41,975 nucleotides of DNA, from contig JAIRNP010000115.1 of NCBI GenBank assembly GCA_031258005.1, positions 1 through 41,975 of the forward strand. Reading direction: 5' to 3'. The DNA comes from Treponema sp. (GTDB lineage: Bacteria; Spirochaetota; Spirochaetia; Treponematales; Breznakiellaceae). The notes under the pieces are model-generated. The model was not told where the DNA came from and made no database searches. It saw only the letters and a program-made list of their open reading frames with translations. The translations under genes were made by a program, and so were the position numbers. Positions 7,918 through 16,565 of this stretch are shown piece after piece; the stretch's first letter is position 1, and each line of letters starts with the position of its first letter.

Positions 7918-8443
7918 ATCGCGGCCCTCTTTGCCGTGCTGCTCCTTGCGGGCTGCGACAGCGGCACAGGGGATACCATAGGAAAGGATAACTGCTGCAA
8001 AAAACAAAGGGATTTAGAAAAAATGAGTCCTCCTATTCTATCTCCGGTACGATGGCCGGGCATATCTTTTACCTCCCCGACGGGGACGAGACATTAATCT
8101 TTACCAATAACACCGTGGTTGTAGAAAGTGGTACATTGAAAGCAGGGGGAATCATGGCGGGGCTCATTGGTCTTACAAAGAACCCCCCGTCCCGGTGTAC
8201 CGGTATCAGGGAGTATGAGTCATGGCTACAATCAAAACCGTATCTGGAAAAGGTACAAGAGCGTATACCCGGAAAAGGGCAGCTATCAGCCGCTTGCCCT
8301 TGGGTTTAAGGGCGTTCGCTGCCGGACCAGAAGGTTATTGTGCTGGATACTATCAAAGTGGAAAAGGGTGATTATATCGACATCCCCATAGCCCAGGGGC
8401 GCGTGATACCGGTGGTGGTAAAAACCCTCATTTTTGGAAAATG
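7918..8443 (+). pseudogene. Remnants of a lipoprotein gene of the same family
   Basis: Fragments in different frames: IAALFAVLLLAGCDSGTGDTIG (lipobox, no start), SYSISGTMAGHIFYLPDGDETLIFTNNTVVVESGTLK, and [39 protein letters not shown]. Confidence 0.65.
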
Positions 8444-8616
8444 AGGAAAAGGTATTAGAGCGGAAACCTCCAGTTTCCGAACAACTTCCGCTTAAAAACA
8501 ACAACAGGGCAGGCCGGTGTTTCATACTAAAAACGCCCGGTTTTATGGGTTTTAGACATAATTCTGACACAATTATAGGCTAGATTCTTTGTAAAAGCAA
8601 GGAGCCTGGAAACTGT

Positions 8617-10458
8617 ATGAAAACGCAAACTATCCGTATCGGCGGTATGACCTGTATAAACTGCCAAAACCGGATTGAAAAAACCCTGAAAAGCGCCGTC
8701 GGCGTGGAGGACGCCCAGGTACGTTTCAATACCGGGACGGCTGCGGTTACCTACAACGCCTCGGTGATTACATTTAACGAGATTAAGGCGGCTATTGAAA
8801 GACTGGACTATAAGGTTTTGGAAGAAAAGGAAAAAACGCCGGTTTCGGAGATTATCGGGACGGTGGTGATTATTCTTTCTCTCTATGTGCTTTTACGGGG
8901 TTTGGGGATTAGTACCCTGACTTCGGCTTTCCCGCTGGCAGAGGCAGGTATGAGCTATGGCATGGTATTTGTCATCGGGCTTATTACTTCGGTACACTGC
9001 CTGGCTATGTGCGGGGGGATTAACCTGTCCCAATGTATCCCCTCCGCTGTCGTTACGCCGGAATCAGGAAAACGGTGGCAGACGCTGTTTCCTTCAACTC
9101 TTTACAATGCGGGCCGGGTCATTTCCTATACTACCCTGGGCGCTATTGTCGGGGCCTTGGGTTCGGTGATTACCGTGTCGGGGCGGTTTCAGGGTATCGT
9201 GCAGTTATTGGCGGGGGTTTTCATGGTGATCATGGGGATCAATATGCTGGGTATTTTTCCGGCTCTGCGCCGCTTTAACCTAGGTATGCCGAAAATTTTT
9301 GCCCGGAAAATTGACGAACAAAAGGCCGGAAACAGAAGCCCCCTCTGTATCGGCCTTCTCAACGGGCTTATGCCCTGCGGCCCCTTGCAGGCAATGCAGC
9401 TTTACGCCCTTTCCACAGGCAGCCCTGTTGCCGGGGGGATTTCCATGTTTCTTTTCAGCATGGGGACGGTTCCCCTGATGTTCGGCCTTGGGGCTTTGAG
9501 TTCTGCCTTGAGTAAGAGATTTACCCATAGGGTGATGACGATTGGGGCGATTCTGGTAACGGTAATGGGGATGACCATGTTCACCTACGGATGGGGGCTT
9601 TCGGGATTTAGCTTTGATTTTATTGACCGGGCTGTCGCCGCTCTAAGACCCTTTACTTCAAATACCACAGGGACAGGAGAAGGAGCCTTTACACCGGTAA
9701 TTGAAAATGGCGTCCAGATTGTCAACTCCACCTTGAGCGGGGGACGGTATCCGGCAATAACGGTACAGCAGGGTATTCCGGTAAAATGGACAATTAACGC
9801 CCCCCAGGGAAGCATCAACGGCTGTAACAACCGTATGATCATCCGGGAATATGGTATTGAATACCGGTTTAAGCCGGGGGAAAACGTGATCGAATTTACC
9901 CCTGAAGGGACGGGAAAATTCTCCTATTCCTGCTGGATGGGCATGATCCGCAGTTCTATTACGGTAGTCGCTGAAGGTGAGAACCTTGCCGATGTAAAGG
10001 AACCGAGTTTAGAGCCAACGCCGGCGGGGGTTGCCATACCTACGGATAAGATCGGCCTTGCGGAAATAGCGGATAATTTCCAGACCGTACACATAAACCT
10101 GCGGGATGACGGTATAGACCCGGCGATCATGGTCGTACAGCGGGGCGTTCCGGCCCTGTGGACGATCAATAACAATTCCAGTGATCCGGGGAACAGCCGC
10201 CTCATCTTCCCTGGGTATTACACCCAGGTTGACATGGAAATAGGGGACAATGTTATTCAGTTTATGCCGGTAGAGGATTTCGATTTTTCCACCGCCGACA
10301 ACGTGTTTTACGGGTATGTGAAAGTGGCGGATGATTTGAATACCATTGATACCGAGGCAATAAAGGCGGAAGTTTCCAATTTTGAAACCCGGATCTATCC
10401 TGAAGCGTATTTTGAGGCCCAAGCCCCGGGTAGGTGCTGCGGCGGTGCAGGAACATGA
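8617..10458 (+). CDS. HMA-domain / sulfite-exporter TauE-SafE-like membrane protein / C-terminal cupredoxin-like domains (metal handling)
   Basis: N-terminal IGGMTCINCQNRIEK (HMA CxxC); membrane domain with HCLAMCGGINLSQ and GLLNGLMPCGPLQAMQLYALSTGS; two beta-rich cupredoxin-like segments; C-terminal GRCCGGAGT. Confidence 0.85.
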   Translation: MKTQTIRIGGMTCINCQNRIEKTLKSAVGVEDAQVRFNTGTAAVTYNASVITFNEIKAAIERLDYKVLEEKEKTPVSEIIGTVVIILSLYVLLRGLGISTLTSAFPLAEAGMSYGMVFVIGLITSVHCLAMCGGINLSQCIPSAVVTPESGKRWQTLFPSTLYNAGRVISYTTLGAIVGALGSVITVSGRFQGIVQLLAGVFMVIMGINMLGIFPALRRFNLGMPKIFARKIDEQKAGNRSPLCIGLLNGLMPCGPLQAMQLYALSTGSPVAGGISMFLFSMGTVPLMFGLGALSSALSKRFTHRVMTIGAILVTVMGMTMFTYGWGLSGFSFDFIDRAVAALRPFTSNTTGTGEGAFTPVIENGVQIVNSTLSGGRYPAITVQQGIPVKWTINAPQGSINGCNNRMIIREYGIEYRFKPGENVIEFTPEGTGKFSYSCWMGMIRSSITVVAEGENLADVKEPSLEPTPAGVAIPTDKIGLAEIADNFQTVHINLRDDGIDPAIMVVQRGVPALWTINNNSSDPGNSRLIFPGYYTQVDMEIGDNVIQFMPVEDFDFSTADNVFYGYVKVADDLNTIDTEAIKAEVSNFETRIYPEAYFEAQAPGRCCGGAGT

Positions 10459-10539
10459 TACAAAAAAATCAATTTTTTGAATTATCATAATTTTGACACA
10501 ATCCTTCGGTATATTGGGGTAACAAAAGGAGGTGAAAAA

Positions 10540-10644
10540 ATGGGATTTTTATTAAGCCATTGGCATTGCATTGTTCCGGCTGTCGCCATTGTTATCGTCA
10601 TGTTCTTACAAGGCCGGGGCAAGAAAAAACCGGACGCCGAATAA
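10540..10644 (+). CDS. Tiny membrane protein (34 aa) MGFLLSHWHCIVPAVAIVIVMFLQGRGKKKPDAE
   Basis: RBS aaaggaggtg directly upstream of ATG, single TM helix; below the supplied ORF-track length cutoff. Confidence 0.55.
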   Translation: MGFLLSHWHCIVPAVAIVIVMFLQGRGKKKPDAE

Positions 10645-10698
10645 AAAACAGAGTCCTGACACCATTTTGTGTTATGAGTATTTTATGGAGGAAACAAC

Positions 10699-10839
10699 AT
10701 GGAAAATGTGATTGCCCTTGTCCTGGTAATTCTGTTGTTGGCGGGTATTTTGTTATTCGCCAAAAAGTTCCTCAAGCCGCCTAAAGGCCCATTGCCTGAT
10801 TGCTGCGGCCCCAGAGGAAACCGGGATATTGAAGTGTAA
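10699..10839 (+). CDS. Tiny membrane protein (46 aa) MENVIALVLVILLLAGILLFAKKFLKPPKGPLPDCCGPRGNRDIEV
   Basis: RBS tggagg, one TM helix, C-terminal CCGP; below the ORF-track cutoff. Confidence 0.55.
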   Translation: MENVIALVLVILLLAGILLFAKKFLKPPKGPLPDCCGPRGNRDIEV

Positions 10840-10863
10840 CGCGCCGTTGGCGTTGACTATTTT

Positions 10864-10895
10864 GTCGCGCCCCACGTGGGTGCGTGGACTGAAAT
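10864..10895 (+). repeat. Solitary sequence resembling a type I-C CRISPR repeat (32 nt)
   Basis: GTCGCGCCCCACGTGGGTGCGTGGACTGAAAT matches the recalled I-C repeat form GTCGCGCCCCGCACGGGCGCGTGGATTGAAAC at 26/32 positions, with the same GCGCCC-5nt-GGGYGC hairpin and a tGAAAY tail. No second copy nearby. Confidence 0.6.
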
Positions 10896-10909
10896 AAATA
10901 TGAGGAAAC

Positions 10910-11395
10910 ATGAAAACCTGTTTGGGGAAAGCCGGAGTTTTACTGGCAGCAGCCCTCATGCTGGCAGGGGCCGGCCATGCCTATGGGCAAACCCCTCAGC
11001 AGAATGTGGTAAAGCGCGCGATTGCCGACCGGGACTTGGTGATTCAAATTGCGGAGATAAGTGAGAATGCCCTCTTTTATCCGGTTGATATTGAGGGAAC
11101 CCGGCTTGAGGTCCTGGCGGTAAAGGCTCCGGACGGAACGATCCGCACGGCTTTTAACACCTGTCAGGTGTGCTATGCTTCAGGCCGGGGCTTTTACAAG
11201 CAGCAAGGCTCGGTGCTGGTGTGCCAGAACTGCGGCAACCGCTTCCGCATGAGTCAGGTAGGGCTGCGTGCCGGTGGCTGCAATCCGGTTCCGATTTTTC
11301 CCGCTAACAAGCAGGTAACGGACACGACCATTACCATTTCAAAGGAATTCCTCAAGGAAGCCAAGGGTATTTTCACCCGTTGGCGGCGAGGATAG
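10910..11395 (+). CDS. DUF2318-like periplasmic metal/iron-sulfur-type protein
   Basis: Signal peptide MKTCLGKAGVLLAAALMLAGAGHAYG; FNTCQVCYASGRGFYKQQGSVLVCQNCGNRF with paired CxxC motifs followed by GGCNPVPI. Confidence 0.75.
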   Translation: MKTCLGKAGVLLAAALMLAGAGHAYGQTPQQNVVKRAIADRDLVIQIAEISENALFYPVDIEGTRLEVLAVKAPDGTIRTAFNTCQVCYASGRGFYKQQGSVLVCQNCGNRFRMSQVGLRAGGCNPVPIFPANKQVTDTTITISKEFLKEAKGIFTRWRRG

Positions 11396-11533
11396 GGTAA
11401 GCTGGTAATCACCAGCGGCGTTTAGAAGCGTACAATTCAGGTTCGGAACTTTGCAATAGTAGTTTAGAACTCCACTATCTATGATTCTTTGAGCGTATTA
11501 TTTTGTAATGACCTAACATAAGGAGCAGAAACA

Positions 11534-14233
11534 ATGCAAAATGAAACCCTAAGCTTAGGCGGGATGACCTGCGCTGCCTGTGCAGGCCGGATTGAAAAGA
11601 CGGTGCGGAAAATCCAGGGGGTGAGCGCCGCTTCGGTGAACTTGGCGAGCGAAAAACTCTTTGTGGAGTACGCGGACGCCCAAACCCTTACCAGTATTAA
11701 GGACGCGGTAGTAAAGATCGGCTATCAGGTTTTGGACAAACCCCATGGCAGCGCCGTTACTATTCCCATAGGCGGCATGACCTGCGCGGCTTGTTCCGCC
11801 CGGGTGGAAAAAGCCCTGAACAAACTGGAAGGGATAGAAACCGCAACGGTGAACCTTGCCACGGAAAAGGCTACGGTACTCTATAACCCCCAGGTAATCA
11901 GGATTTCCGCTATTAAAGAGGCGATTGAAAAAGCCGGGTACAAGGCTTTGGATTTTTCCAAAAACGGCGCGGTGGACGAAGATAAACTGCGAAAAGAAAA
12001 AGAAATAAGAGTCCTCTGGACAAAATTCATCGTGGCCGCCTCTTTCGGGCTTCCCCTGCTCTATATCGCTATGGTTCCCATGATAAAGGTCTTCACCCTG
12101 CCCTTTCCCAAGGCGTTGGCCCCGATGAACTTCCCGCTGCTCTATGCCCTTGCGGAACTGCTGCTGGTTATTCCCATCATCATTGCAGGCAACCGGTTTT
12201 ATACCGTAGGTTTCAAGAACCTTCTGCACCGGAGCCCCAACATGGACTCCCTCATCGCCATTGGGACTACGGCCGCGGTACTCTACAGTCTCTACAACGT
12301 GTGGCAAATAGCCGGGGGGAATTTCAAGGCGGTGGACGCGCTTTATTTCGAGACCGCCGGGGTGATTATCGCGCTCATCCTTTTGGGTAAGTCTTTGGAA
12401 GCGGTGTCCAAGGGCCGCACCAGCGAGGCCATCAAGAAACTCATGGGTCTTGCGCCAAAGACGGCTATCATCATTGAGAACGGCGCGGAAAAAGAAATCC
12501 CTATTGACGAGGTGATCCCCGGCGATAGTATTGTGGTGAAACCGGGCACCAAGATTCCGGTTGACGGCGTGGTTACCGAGGGGCATACGGCTATAGATGA
12601 ATCCATGCTTACCGGCGAGAGTATGCCGGTTGACAAGAAAGCGGGGGACAAAGTTTACGCCGCGACGATTAACAGCAACGGCGTTATTCGGTTTAGGGCC
12701 GAAAAAATCGGAAGCGATACCGCACTGGCGCAAATCATCAAGCTGGTGGAAGACGCGCAAGGCAGCAAAGCCCCGATAGCGCAGATGGCGGATATTGTGT
12801 CCGGCTACTTTGTGCCAATCGTGTGCCTCATCGCCCTTGTCGCGGGCGTCGTGTGGTTCGCGGCGGCTTCCGCCGGGCTTGTCGCCCTGCCGCCCGGAAA
12901 ACCGGCGCTTGAGTTCGCCCTCACCATCTTTATTTCCGTGCTGGTCATCGCCTGCCCCTGCGCTTTGGGGCTTGCCACGCCCACCGCGATTATGGTCGCC
13001 ACCGGCAAGGGCGCGGAGAACGGCATCCTGATTAAGGGCGGCGAGGCTCTGGAAACGACCCACAAGATACGGACCATCGTCTTTGACAAGACCGGAACCA
13101 TCACCGAAGGCAAGCCAAAGGTTACCGATGTGATAGTCTTGAAAGGGAAGAAGGGGGAAGTCGCGGCAACTTCGTTGCCGAACCCCTCGCTCCAGCCGCC
13201 TGCGGCGTCTTTCGCTACCCCCTCTGCGGGGGACACCCCCGCAACGCCCCCGCCGCTTTCTCCGAAAGATTACCTTTTCTGCCTTGCCGCTTCCGCCGAG
13301 AAGGGGTCGGAACACCCGCTGGGTCAGGCGATTGTACAAGGCGCGGAGGAACAGGGGCTGGAACTCTTTAGGGTGTCCCATTTTGAGGCCCTTACCGGCA
13401 GGGGTATTGAGGCGGAGATTAACGGGATAAAGGCGCTTGTCGGCAACCGCAAGCTCATGGACGAACGCGGCATAGACCTTGCGGAACTGGAAGCGGACTC
13501 GGACCGGCTCGCCGGAGAAGGAAAAACCCCTATGTATGCCGCCCTGGACGGAAAAATCGCGGGAATTGTGGCGGTTGCGGACGTGGTAAAACCCTCCAGC
13601 AAAGCGGCTATCGAAACGCTTCATAAGATGGGGATTGAAGTCGCCATGATAACCGGGGACAACAAAAAGACCGCCGCCGCTATCGCCAAACAGGTAGGGA
13701 TTGACCGGGTGCTTTCCGAAGTGCTGCCCCAGGACAAGTCCGCTGAGGTAAAGAAACTACAGGAAGCCGGCACGGAACCGTTGCGTAGAGAAAAGCGTAC
13801 GCTTTTCTCCCAAGCTACAAAACGCCCCCGGCGTTTTGTAGCCATGGTAGGGGACGGCATTAACGATGCCCCGGCGTTGGTACAGGCGGACATAGGCATT
13901 GCCATTGGAAGCGGTACCGATGTGGCAATGGAATCCGCCGACATTGTGCTTATGAGGAGCGACCTCTCGGATGTTCCCACGGCTATCAACTTAAGTAAGC
14001 GGACGATCCGCACTATCAAGCAAAATCTGTTCTGGGCCTTTGGCTATAACGTGCTGGGCATCCCCATTGCCGCGGGCCTTCTCTATCTTTTTGGCGGGCC
14101 GCTCCTCAATCCGATTTTTGCCGCCGCCGCCATGAGCATGAGTTCCGTATCGGTACTGACCAATGCCTTGCGGCTCAAGCGGTTTAAGGCTGTCCGGGAA
14201 ACTTCCCGGCCTGAAACTCTGGAAACTGCATGA
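11534..14233 (+). CDS. copA: Cu+-translocating P1B-type ATPase with two HMA domains and two in-frame insertions
   Basis: Two GMTCAAC motifs, [48 protein letters not shown]. Confidence 0.95.
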   Translation: MQNETLSLGGMTCAACAGRIEKTVRKIQGVSAASVNLASEKLFVEYADAQTLTSIKDAVVKIGYQVLDKPHGSAVTIPIGGMTCAACSARVEKALNKLEGIETATVNLATEKATVLYNPQVIRISAIKEAIEKAGYKALDFSKNGAVDEDKLRKEKEIRVLWTKFIVAASFGLPLLYIAMVPMIKVFTLPFPKALAPMNFPLLYALAELLLVIPIIIAGNRFYTVGFKNLLHRSPNMDSLIAIGTTAAVLYSLYNVWQIAGGNFKAVDALYFETAGVIIALILLGKSLEAVSKGRTSEAIKKLMGLAPKTAIIIENGAEKEIPIDEVIPGDSIVVKPGTKIPVDGVVTEGHTAIDESMLTGESMPVDKKAGDKVYAATINSNGVIRFRAEKIGSDTALAQIIKLVEDAQGSKAPIAQMADIVSGYFVPIVCLIALVAGVVWFAAASAGLVALPPGKPALEFALTIFISVLVIACPCALGLATPTAIMVATGKGAENGILIKGGEALETTHKIRTIVFDKTGTITEGKPKVTDVIVLKGKKGEVAATSLPNPSLQPPAASFATPSAGDTPATPPPLSPKDYLFCLAASAEKGSEHPLGQAIVQGAEEQGLELFRVSHFEALTGRGIEAEINGIKALVGNRKLMDERGIDLAELEADSDRLAGEGKTPMYAALDGKIAGIVAVADVVKPSSKAAIETLHKMGIEVAMITGDNKKTAAAIAKQVGIDRVLSEVLPQDKSAEVKKLQEAGTEPLRREKRTLFSQATKRPRRFVAMVGDGINDAPALVQADIGIAIGSGTDVAMESADIVLMRSDLSDVPTAINLSKRTIRTIKQNLFWAFGYNVLGIPIAAGLLYLFGGPLLNPIFAAAAMSMSSVSVLTNALRLKRFKAVRETSRPETLETA
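13164..13243. repeat. Cluster of hairpin-forming inverted repeats inside the copA CDS (first insertion)
   Basis: CGGCAAC-TTC-GTTGCCG (13164-13180), GCCGC-CT-GCGGC (about 13195-13206), TGCGGGGG-ACA-CCCCCGCA (13225-13243). Confidence 0.7.
13788..13842. repeat. Two adjacent palindromes inside the copA CDS (second insertion)
   Basis: Perfect 22-bp palindrome GAGAAAAGCGTACGCTTTTCTC (13788-13809) and 13-bp stem GCTACAAAACGCC-CCC-GGCGTTTTGTAGC (13814-13842). Confidence 0.85.
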
Positions 14234-14279
14234 AACGTTGTTTCATGTTCGATTTATGTGCGCGGTCATACGACCGCGC
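14229..14279. repeat. Two hairpins at the copA stop codon
   Basis: CATGAAAC-GTT-GTTTCATG (includes TGA stop) and GCGCGGTC-ATAC-GACCGCGC. Confidence 0.65.
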
Positions 14280-14342
14280 CAGATAGCGGTTAGCGGCGGC
14301 GCACGGCTGCTGCTAAAAAATAACAAACAGGAGTAAAGCAAC

Positions 14343-15026
14343 ATGAAAAGAACAAAACATATTATTAGGGCCGGGCTTTTTGCCCTGCTCATGCTCACGG
14401 CCCTTTCCTGCGGGAAACTGGATGTGGTGGGGACGGATTCAGTGGCTTCCTTTGCCAAGGTTCTTCAGCAAATCCCCCAATCCCTTAGCCCGGATGCACT
14501 GAATCGGGGCTGGTCATTGGTTGCCCCGGACAAGAGCGCCCGCTTCATTTGGAGTGAGAATTACGCGGAAAGCCCCCGTTACGATGTCGCCATCGAATTC
14601 AACGCCGCTCCCTTTATCGTCGCAGGTCTTGATCCTGCAAGACTCCCTGAAAATTTTGCCTTCTATGACGGTATGATTATGGTGGGTACAAAACTTGGTC
14701 AGGAAGTTTTGAAGTACACCGGGGAAGTTACGCCTCTTGCCTCGTATGAACAGATTGTAAAGTTAAAGCGGAACGCAATCGGCTACCATGGGGCCCTGGA
14801 TCATTATGGGATAAACCTGGGTGACGGTAATCTCTTTGAGTGGGCCAAGGATACGGGCACCAATGACAAGGACCTGGTGTTTGTCCTTAACCCCGAACCC
14901 CTTATCGCCGCGGGTACCGATCCATCCGGTATTGAAGGCTGGCTCTTCACCAAGGTTACAGTAGATGATGCTAACGGGAAACCCGTGGAGGTAGACAAGA
15001 TTTTGAAGTCCTTTGATTTGAAGTAG
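14343..15026 (+). CDS. Lipoprotein, unknown function
   Basis: MKRTKHIIRAGLFALLMLTALSC lipobox; RBS caggag upstream; 227 aa. Confidence 0.75.
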   Translation: MKRTKHIIRAGLFALLMLTALSCGKLDVVGTDSVASFAKVLQQIPQSLSPDALNRGWSLVAPDKSARFIWSENYAESPRYDVAIEFNAAPFIVAGLDPARLPENFAFYDGMIMVGTKLGQEVLKYTGEVTPLASYEQIVKLKRNAIGYHGALDHYGINLGDGNLFEWAKDTGTNDKDLVFVLNPEPLIAAGTDPSGIEGWLFTKVTVDDANGKPVEVDKILKSFDLK

Positions 15027-15031
15027 GGGGT

Positions 15032-15063
15032 AAGGCTAGGGAATTTCCTATCCTTCTTTTTGT
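15032..15063 (+). terminator. Rho-independent terminator after the 14343-15026 lipoprotein
   Basis: AAGGCTAGG-gaattt-CCTATCCTT then CTTTTT. Confidence 0.65.
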
Positions 15064-15088
15064 ATGAACGATGCCCTACAAACCTACA

Positions 15089-15251
15089 CCCGCCGGCGGG
15101 CGTTGCGTAGGCTTATAAGCTATACGGCGGCCTTGCTCCCAACCCACTCAAATCCCGAAGCCAGGGGCGCCCCGTTTTCTTGCTGCCACGGCCCTACAGG
15201 CCAGTAAGCCCGCCGGCGGGCTTGGGGCAAGGCAGGTTATGAGCCTGTAGG
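15089..15251. repeat. Intergenic palindrome cluster
   Basis: CCCGCCGGCGGG (15089-15100), 18-bp perfect palindrome AAGCCCGCCGGCGGGCTT (15206-15223), outer pair CCTACAGGC (15193-15201)/GCCTGTAGG (15243-15251). Confidence 0.7.
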
Positions 15252-15308
15252 CTTTTTGCAAAGGTCCCGCAAAAAAATAAAAAAAAGTAATTTTTTTTAA
15301 AAAAGGCC

Positions 15309-15337
15309 TTTACAAAGTTTTCTGAATGTAGTATGTT
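15309..15337 (+). promoter_or_regulatory. Predicted sigma70-type promoter (TTTACA - 17 bp - TATGTT)
   Basis: Read directly; spacing 17 nt; preceded by an A/T-rich tract. Confidence 0.5.
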
Positions 15338-15344
15338 AGTTATA

Positions 15345-15584
15345 GCTAATTAAGTTGCCTAGAGCTAACTACAATAAGCTGATGAGGATTTTTGCAGCAT
15401 TAATGGAATGATGCAAAATCTCGTTATAGGAAATTACCAGGGGATTGCTGCTACCTCTCTCGGCAATCCTCTGTGCCTCAGGCGGTAATTGGGTTATTTA
15501 AAAATATTGATGCTCTCCATTCTTTTTATCCGGAGAGATTCGGTTTCGTACGTCGTATAGAAACTGGGTCTCTCCGGGTTTTTC
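15345..15584 (+). ncRNA. Candidate structured RNA / 5' leader with terminator-antiterminator-like architecture
   Basis: Three successive stems: 15384-15400/15408-15422, 15432-15438/15484-15490 enclosing 15442-15448/15463-15469, and CCGGAGAGA (15530)/TCTCTCCGG (15569) followed by GTTTTT; competing CTCTCC at 15513. Confidence 0.5.
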
Positions 15585-15764
15585 ATGCTCCCCTGTACAA
15601 GCGCAGGGGGTGTCCAAGTCTCCCTGCCCCCATTTTTCTCTCTGTATGATCCTGGATTTACAGGCTACCGCTGATTACCATAGCATGGTACAATTAAAAT
15701 AAATAAGGGGGTTTCAAAATCTCAGATTTTAAACAAAGGCGATATCTATATTTAAGGAACGATC

Positions 15765-16544
15765 ATGAAATATAAGACCAAACTACTTGCGGAGAGGTTC
15801 ACTAAGATGCTTTCTCAATGGCCGGGGGTGGAATGTGTTTCCCTTAACGAGGCTGCCCGGGAGGATACCTTGGATCCCTATTTCGCCCTGATCCTAGACG
15901 TATTTTATGCAGGATCCATTCCGGAAGCAGCAGAACGGGGGCGCCTGTACGGGGAAGATGTGGCGGCCTTTGAGACTTCCGGCCGGACTGATAAGGATCG
16001 CTTCCTTATCGGAGGGCTTCCGATCAGACTGGAGTATAAATCTACCCAGCAAATCCAGACCCTGGTTTCCATGGTGTCTACCGACGCGGAGTCCTTCTGG
16101 ATTATCAAGGATTCAGGAACCTACGGGTTCTATAGATTGACCCAGGGGGATCTTCTGTTTTACCGGACCGATTGGATCCAGGACATACGCAAGCGGCTGC
16201 TCAACCTGGATGATAACTTTTGGGTGCAGATGCGGTATAGCTATCAATCCAAGATGGAGCATCTATTGAATGACCTGGGGGCGGCGTTTTTTCAGGAGGA
16301 TGATTTCAATTACCTCATCTCTTCTGCCCTCTTCATTAAAACCGCCTGCCTTACCCTGTTTTGTATCAATCATCAATTTGAGCCGTCCCATCGGGCCTAT
16401 TATAAACAGACCCTGGAACTCCCGATCTTACCCGAAGCCTTCCAGGTCCAGCTTGCCACCTTTTTGCGGGGGGATCCGGAAATAACCAATGAACGGAAAT
16501 ATTCCCTTGCTCAACGGATGGCCCGAAATATTGTCGCCTTGTAG
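15765..16544 (+). CDS. Conserved-looking cytosolic protein of unknown function (259 aa)
   Basis: Good ORF with coding-like composition; possible nucleotidyltransferase-like fold is only a guess. Confidence 0.7.
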   Translation: MKYKTKLLAERFTKMLSQWPGVECVSLNEAAREDTLDPYFALILDVFYAGSIPEAAERGRLYGEDVAAFETSGRTDKDRFLIGGLPIRLEYKSTQQIQTLVSMVSTDAESFWIIKDSGTYGFYRLTQGDLLFYRTDWIQDIRKRLLNLDDNFWVQMRYSYQSKMEHLLNDLGAAFFQEDDFNYLISSALFIKTACLTLFCINHQFEPSHRAYYKQTLELPILPEAFQVQLATFLRGDPEITNERKYSLAQRMARNIVAL

Positions 16545-16565
16545 GAGGGGAAGAGGAGGAAACCC

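Noticed and set aside
8052-8391. ORFs 8052-8309 and 8167-8391 as genuine genes
   Set aside because: They are out-of-frame pieces of a decayed lipoprotein gene, covered by the pseudogene call.
10864-10895. Calling a true CRISPR array here
   Set aside because: Only one repeat-like unit is visible, with no second repeat and no cas genes in the window; reported as a solitary repeat instead.
11555-13624. 689-aa minus-strand ORF antisense to copA
   Set aside because: Its translation is low-quality (His/Arg/Gly-rich, no motif) and copA on the plus strand is unambiguous; a shadow ORF of GC-rich coding sequence.
15345-15584. 6S RNA, tmRNA, SRP RNA, RNase P RNA or a known riboswitch
   Set aside because: Characteristic conserved motifs of these families were not found by eye; left as an uncharacterised structured RNA.
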